From the NCBI GenBank assembly GCA_025363655.1, contig JANYDK010000083.1, positions 124,001 through 188,000 on the forward strand: a stretch of DNA of 64,000 bases, written 5' to 3'. Each line of letters starts with the position of its first letter. Positions within the stretch are counted from its first letter, which is position 1. Below are positions 61,588 to 64,000 of the stretch, in pieces. The stretch is from Deltaproteobacteria bacterium. Lineage in GTDB: Bacteria > Myxococcota_A > Polyangia > Polyangiales > JADJMO01. The notes under the pieces were generated by a model. The model saw nothing but the letters and a program-made list of their open reading frames with translations. It was not told the DNA's origin and made no database searches. Made by a program: the position numbers and the translations under genes.

Positions 61588-62082
61588 TTACGGACAGCCC
61601 GTCGCCGACACCGCGTTGCTCCCGATGTGGATGGGCTCCGGCGTGTCGGCGCGGGTCACCGTTCCCGAAATCGTCAGCGGGCCAGCGCAGAGATCGGTGA
61701 TCTCTTGCGTGGTCAGTTGATCGATTCCGATCGTGAAGCTCGCGGTGATTTTGCTCGAAGGTGCGAGCTCTGCAGGAAGCACGAACGTCGTCGACGGCGA
61801 GATCTTCGCCCGCGCGAGCACGTTGAGGTTCTTGGCGTCGAAGATGCGCAGGCTGACCGCGTCGACTTTCACCGAGCCGCTCGCGTAGTGACCCATGTCG
61901 AAGACGACGTCGACCGAGCCCTCGAGCTTGAAGCCGACGGGGCTCACCGATTTTTTCAGCGCCGGATTCTGCGCGTAGACCGCCAGCGTCGCGTCGTCCT
62001 TGGTTCCACAAGAGACGAGCGACGGCGCGAGCGCGGCCGAAATGACGAGCAGAGCGACGCGAGCACGAGTCATCGTGCCCAT
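61588..62082 (-). CDS. Lipoprotein, LEA14/WHy-like beta domain
   Basis: A 164-residue exported protein with signal sequence ALLVISAALAPSLVSC ending at a probable lipidation cysteine. The rest is beta-rich (GFKLEGSVDVVFDMGHYASG, VDAVSLRIFDAKNLNVLARA) with alternating hydrophobic residues and resembles the water-stress/LEA14 (WHy) fold, a tentative assignment. The ATG at 62082 or the one at 62073 could be used; either leaves a good signal peptide. It starts 13 bases after the stop of the DUF1232-like gene, so the two are likely co-transcribed. Confidence 0.7.
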   Translation of the reverse strand: MGTMTRARVALLVISAALAPSLVSCGTKDDATLAVYAQNPALKKSVSPVGFKLEGSVDVVFDMGHYASGSVKVDAVSLRIFDAKNLNVLARAKISPSTTFVLPAELAPSSKITASFTIGIDQLTTQEITDLCAGPLTISGTVTRADTPEPIHIGSNAVSATGCP

Positions 62083-62095
62083 CGTAGCGAGCAAA

Positions 62096-62665
62096 TTACT
62101 TTTTGCGAACGGCGAGGCGCTGCGTGAGTTTGGCGAGGAGCGGCTCTTTGCGGACTTCGCGCACGACCTCGGCGTCGTCGACGTCGCGAAGGGAGAGCGC
62201 TTCTTCGACGGCGGCGTAGAGCCAGGCCGAATCGTCGGCGTCGGCGACGCAGTCTTTCGCCTTCTTGCCACGCCACTCGCTCATCCCGACCTTGCGCCAC
62301 GCATCGGCGAGGGGCGCCCAGAGATCGCCGAGCATCGCGGAGAGGAGCGCGATTTCGTTCTCGAGCCCTTCCCAGGTCTCGGGCGCCGTCGCCGCGTATT
62401 TCTTCGCCTGCTCTGGTGCCGTGCGACGGACCTCGTCGAGGGCGCAGCGGATGGCGATGGCATCGTCGGCGAGGCCGAGCGCGCCTTCTTTGGCGGGGAT
62501 CAGGTTCGCCGGGTTGAGGTTGTAGAAAATCGCTCCGGCGGCGAGCTGGCGCAGCTCGTCGGAGAGGTCGCCGTCGTCGACGATCGAGAAAAGCGCCTTC
62601 AGATCGGCGGGGATGGTCAAGACCCGCGCGCGCAGGATCTTGGTGCCGGCGTCTACGTCAGCCAT
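62096..62665 (-). CDS. DUF1232/YkvA-like protein
   Basis: A 189-residue protein. The helix AAGAIFYNLNPANLIPAKEGALGLADDAIAI matches in parts (IFYNLNPANLIP, ADDAIAIRCALDEV) the DUF1232 pattern of a hydrophobic helix with Pro and Asp-Asp around a helix break, but the usual membrane segments are poor. The remainder is helical and charged. The role of the family is unknown; some members are membrane associated. The ATG at 62665 is chosen because the sequence before it looks like noise; a TACGCT box lies 9 bases upstream. A lipoprotein gene follows directly. Confidence 0.66.
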   Translation of the reverse strand: MADVDAGTKILRARVLTIPADLKALFSIVDDGDLSDELRQLAAGAIFYNLNPANLIPAKEGALGLADDAIAIRCALDEVRRTAPEQAKKYAATAPETWEGLENEIALLSAMLGDLWAPLADAWRKVGMSEWRGKKAKDCVADADDSAWLYAAVEEALSLRDVDDAEVVREVRKEPLLAKLTQRLAVRKK

Positions 62666-62743
62666 TTCGTGACGAGCGTACACGAGGTGGCACGGGGCCA
62701 AGCGAAAAACGCACACCGCCGACGCGCCTCGCAAGCCGCGACC

Positions 62744-62780
62744 GACAAAACGAACGAGAGCCGGAGGTCGTCCGGCTCTC
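62744..62780 (-). terminator. Rho-independent terminator after the OmpA/TSP3 gene
   Basis: GAGAGCCGGA and TCCGGCTCTC (62756-62765 and 62771-62780) form a perfect 10-bp stem with a 5-base loop. On the minus strand GTTCGTTTTGT follows. It is 26 bases after the OmpA stop. Confidence 0.88.
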
Positions 62781-62805
62781 GCACGTCACGTAGCGGCCCT
62801 CTTGG

Positions 62806-64000
<1,195 letters not shown>

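Overview
The window is high-GC, densely coded bacterial chromosome and reads as a deltaproteobacterial (Myxococcota, probably Polyangia-like) genome. The grounds are four Hanks-type Ser/Thr kinases, three FHA-domain proteins, a MglA-like small GTPase, sigma-54 together with an NtrC-type activator, many lipoproteins with Gly/Ser/Thr/Pro-rich N-termini, and a PilZ fusion. The taxon is inferred from gene content; there is no rRNA. I saw no tRNA, rRNA, insertion sequence, prophage or CRISPR array, so the window looks like core chromosome with lineage-specific signalling genes.

Layout. 1-9630 (+): the end of gyrA, a PhyH-type dioxygenase, an unknown protein, a secreted serine hydrolase, an FHA-GAF-adenylate cyclase, accA, an enoyl-CoA hydratase, a small membrane protein and a YbhN-like membrane protein. 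20930-9655 (-): a long run made of an SPFH/zinc-ribbon protein, a zinc-ribbon kinase, rpoN, hpf, a terminator, then ptsN-hprK-rapZ-ptsH-ptsI with start/stop overlaps throughout, and a degenerate HtrA-like PDZ protein. 21103-34904 (+): a Cys-rich lipoprotein, a zinc-ribbon membrane protein, a thioesterase, polA with a degenerate proofreading domain, a vWA lipoprotein, an isopropylmalate-synthase-like enzyme, a Pro-rich zinc-ribbon protein, a MglA-like GTPase with a long tail, a nucleotide-sugar dehydrogenase and an M23 peptidase.

35024-43714 holds two very similar kinase-ATPase giants facing each other; their stop codons overlap in one CTAG. A double-FHA membrane protein sits behind the second. 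43856-49022 (+): a PilZ membrane protein, a ferritin-like lipoprotein, pyrophosphatase and an NtrC-like regulator. 49068-58054: an esterase, a GMC oxidoreductase with its Tat partner, an MFS-like transporter, and a kinase/FHA/degenerate-GGDEF gene leading directly into cca and pdxA. 58427-64000: lipoproteins, a DUF1232-like protein and a TSP3-repeat OmpA protein that runs off the window.

How the genes fit together: the nitrogen-type PTS set (EI, HPr, HPr kinase, RapZ, EIIA-Ntr) lies beside rpoN with no sugar permease, so it is probably regulatory. Several kinases lie near FHA readers, which suggests local phospho-threonine signalling. Many genes have a TANNNT box 6-8 nt before the start codon and no Shine-Dalgarno, so leaderless transcripts are probably common; others have clear GGAGG-type sites. 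The best candidates for undescribed biology are the convergent kinase-ATPase pair, the kinase-FHA-GGDEF-like fusion, the SPFH/zinc-ribbon cluster, the ferritin-like lipoprotein and the extended MglA-like GTPase.
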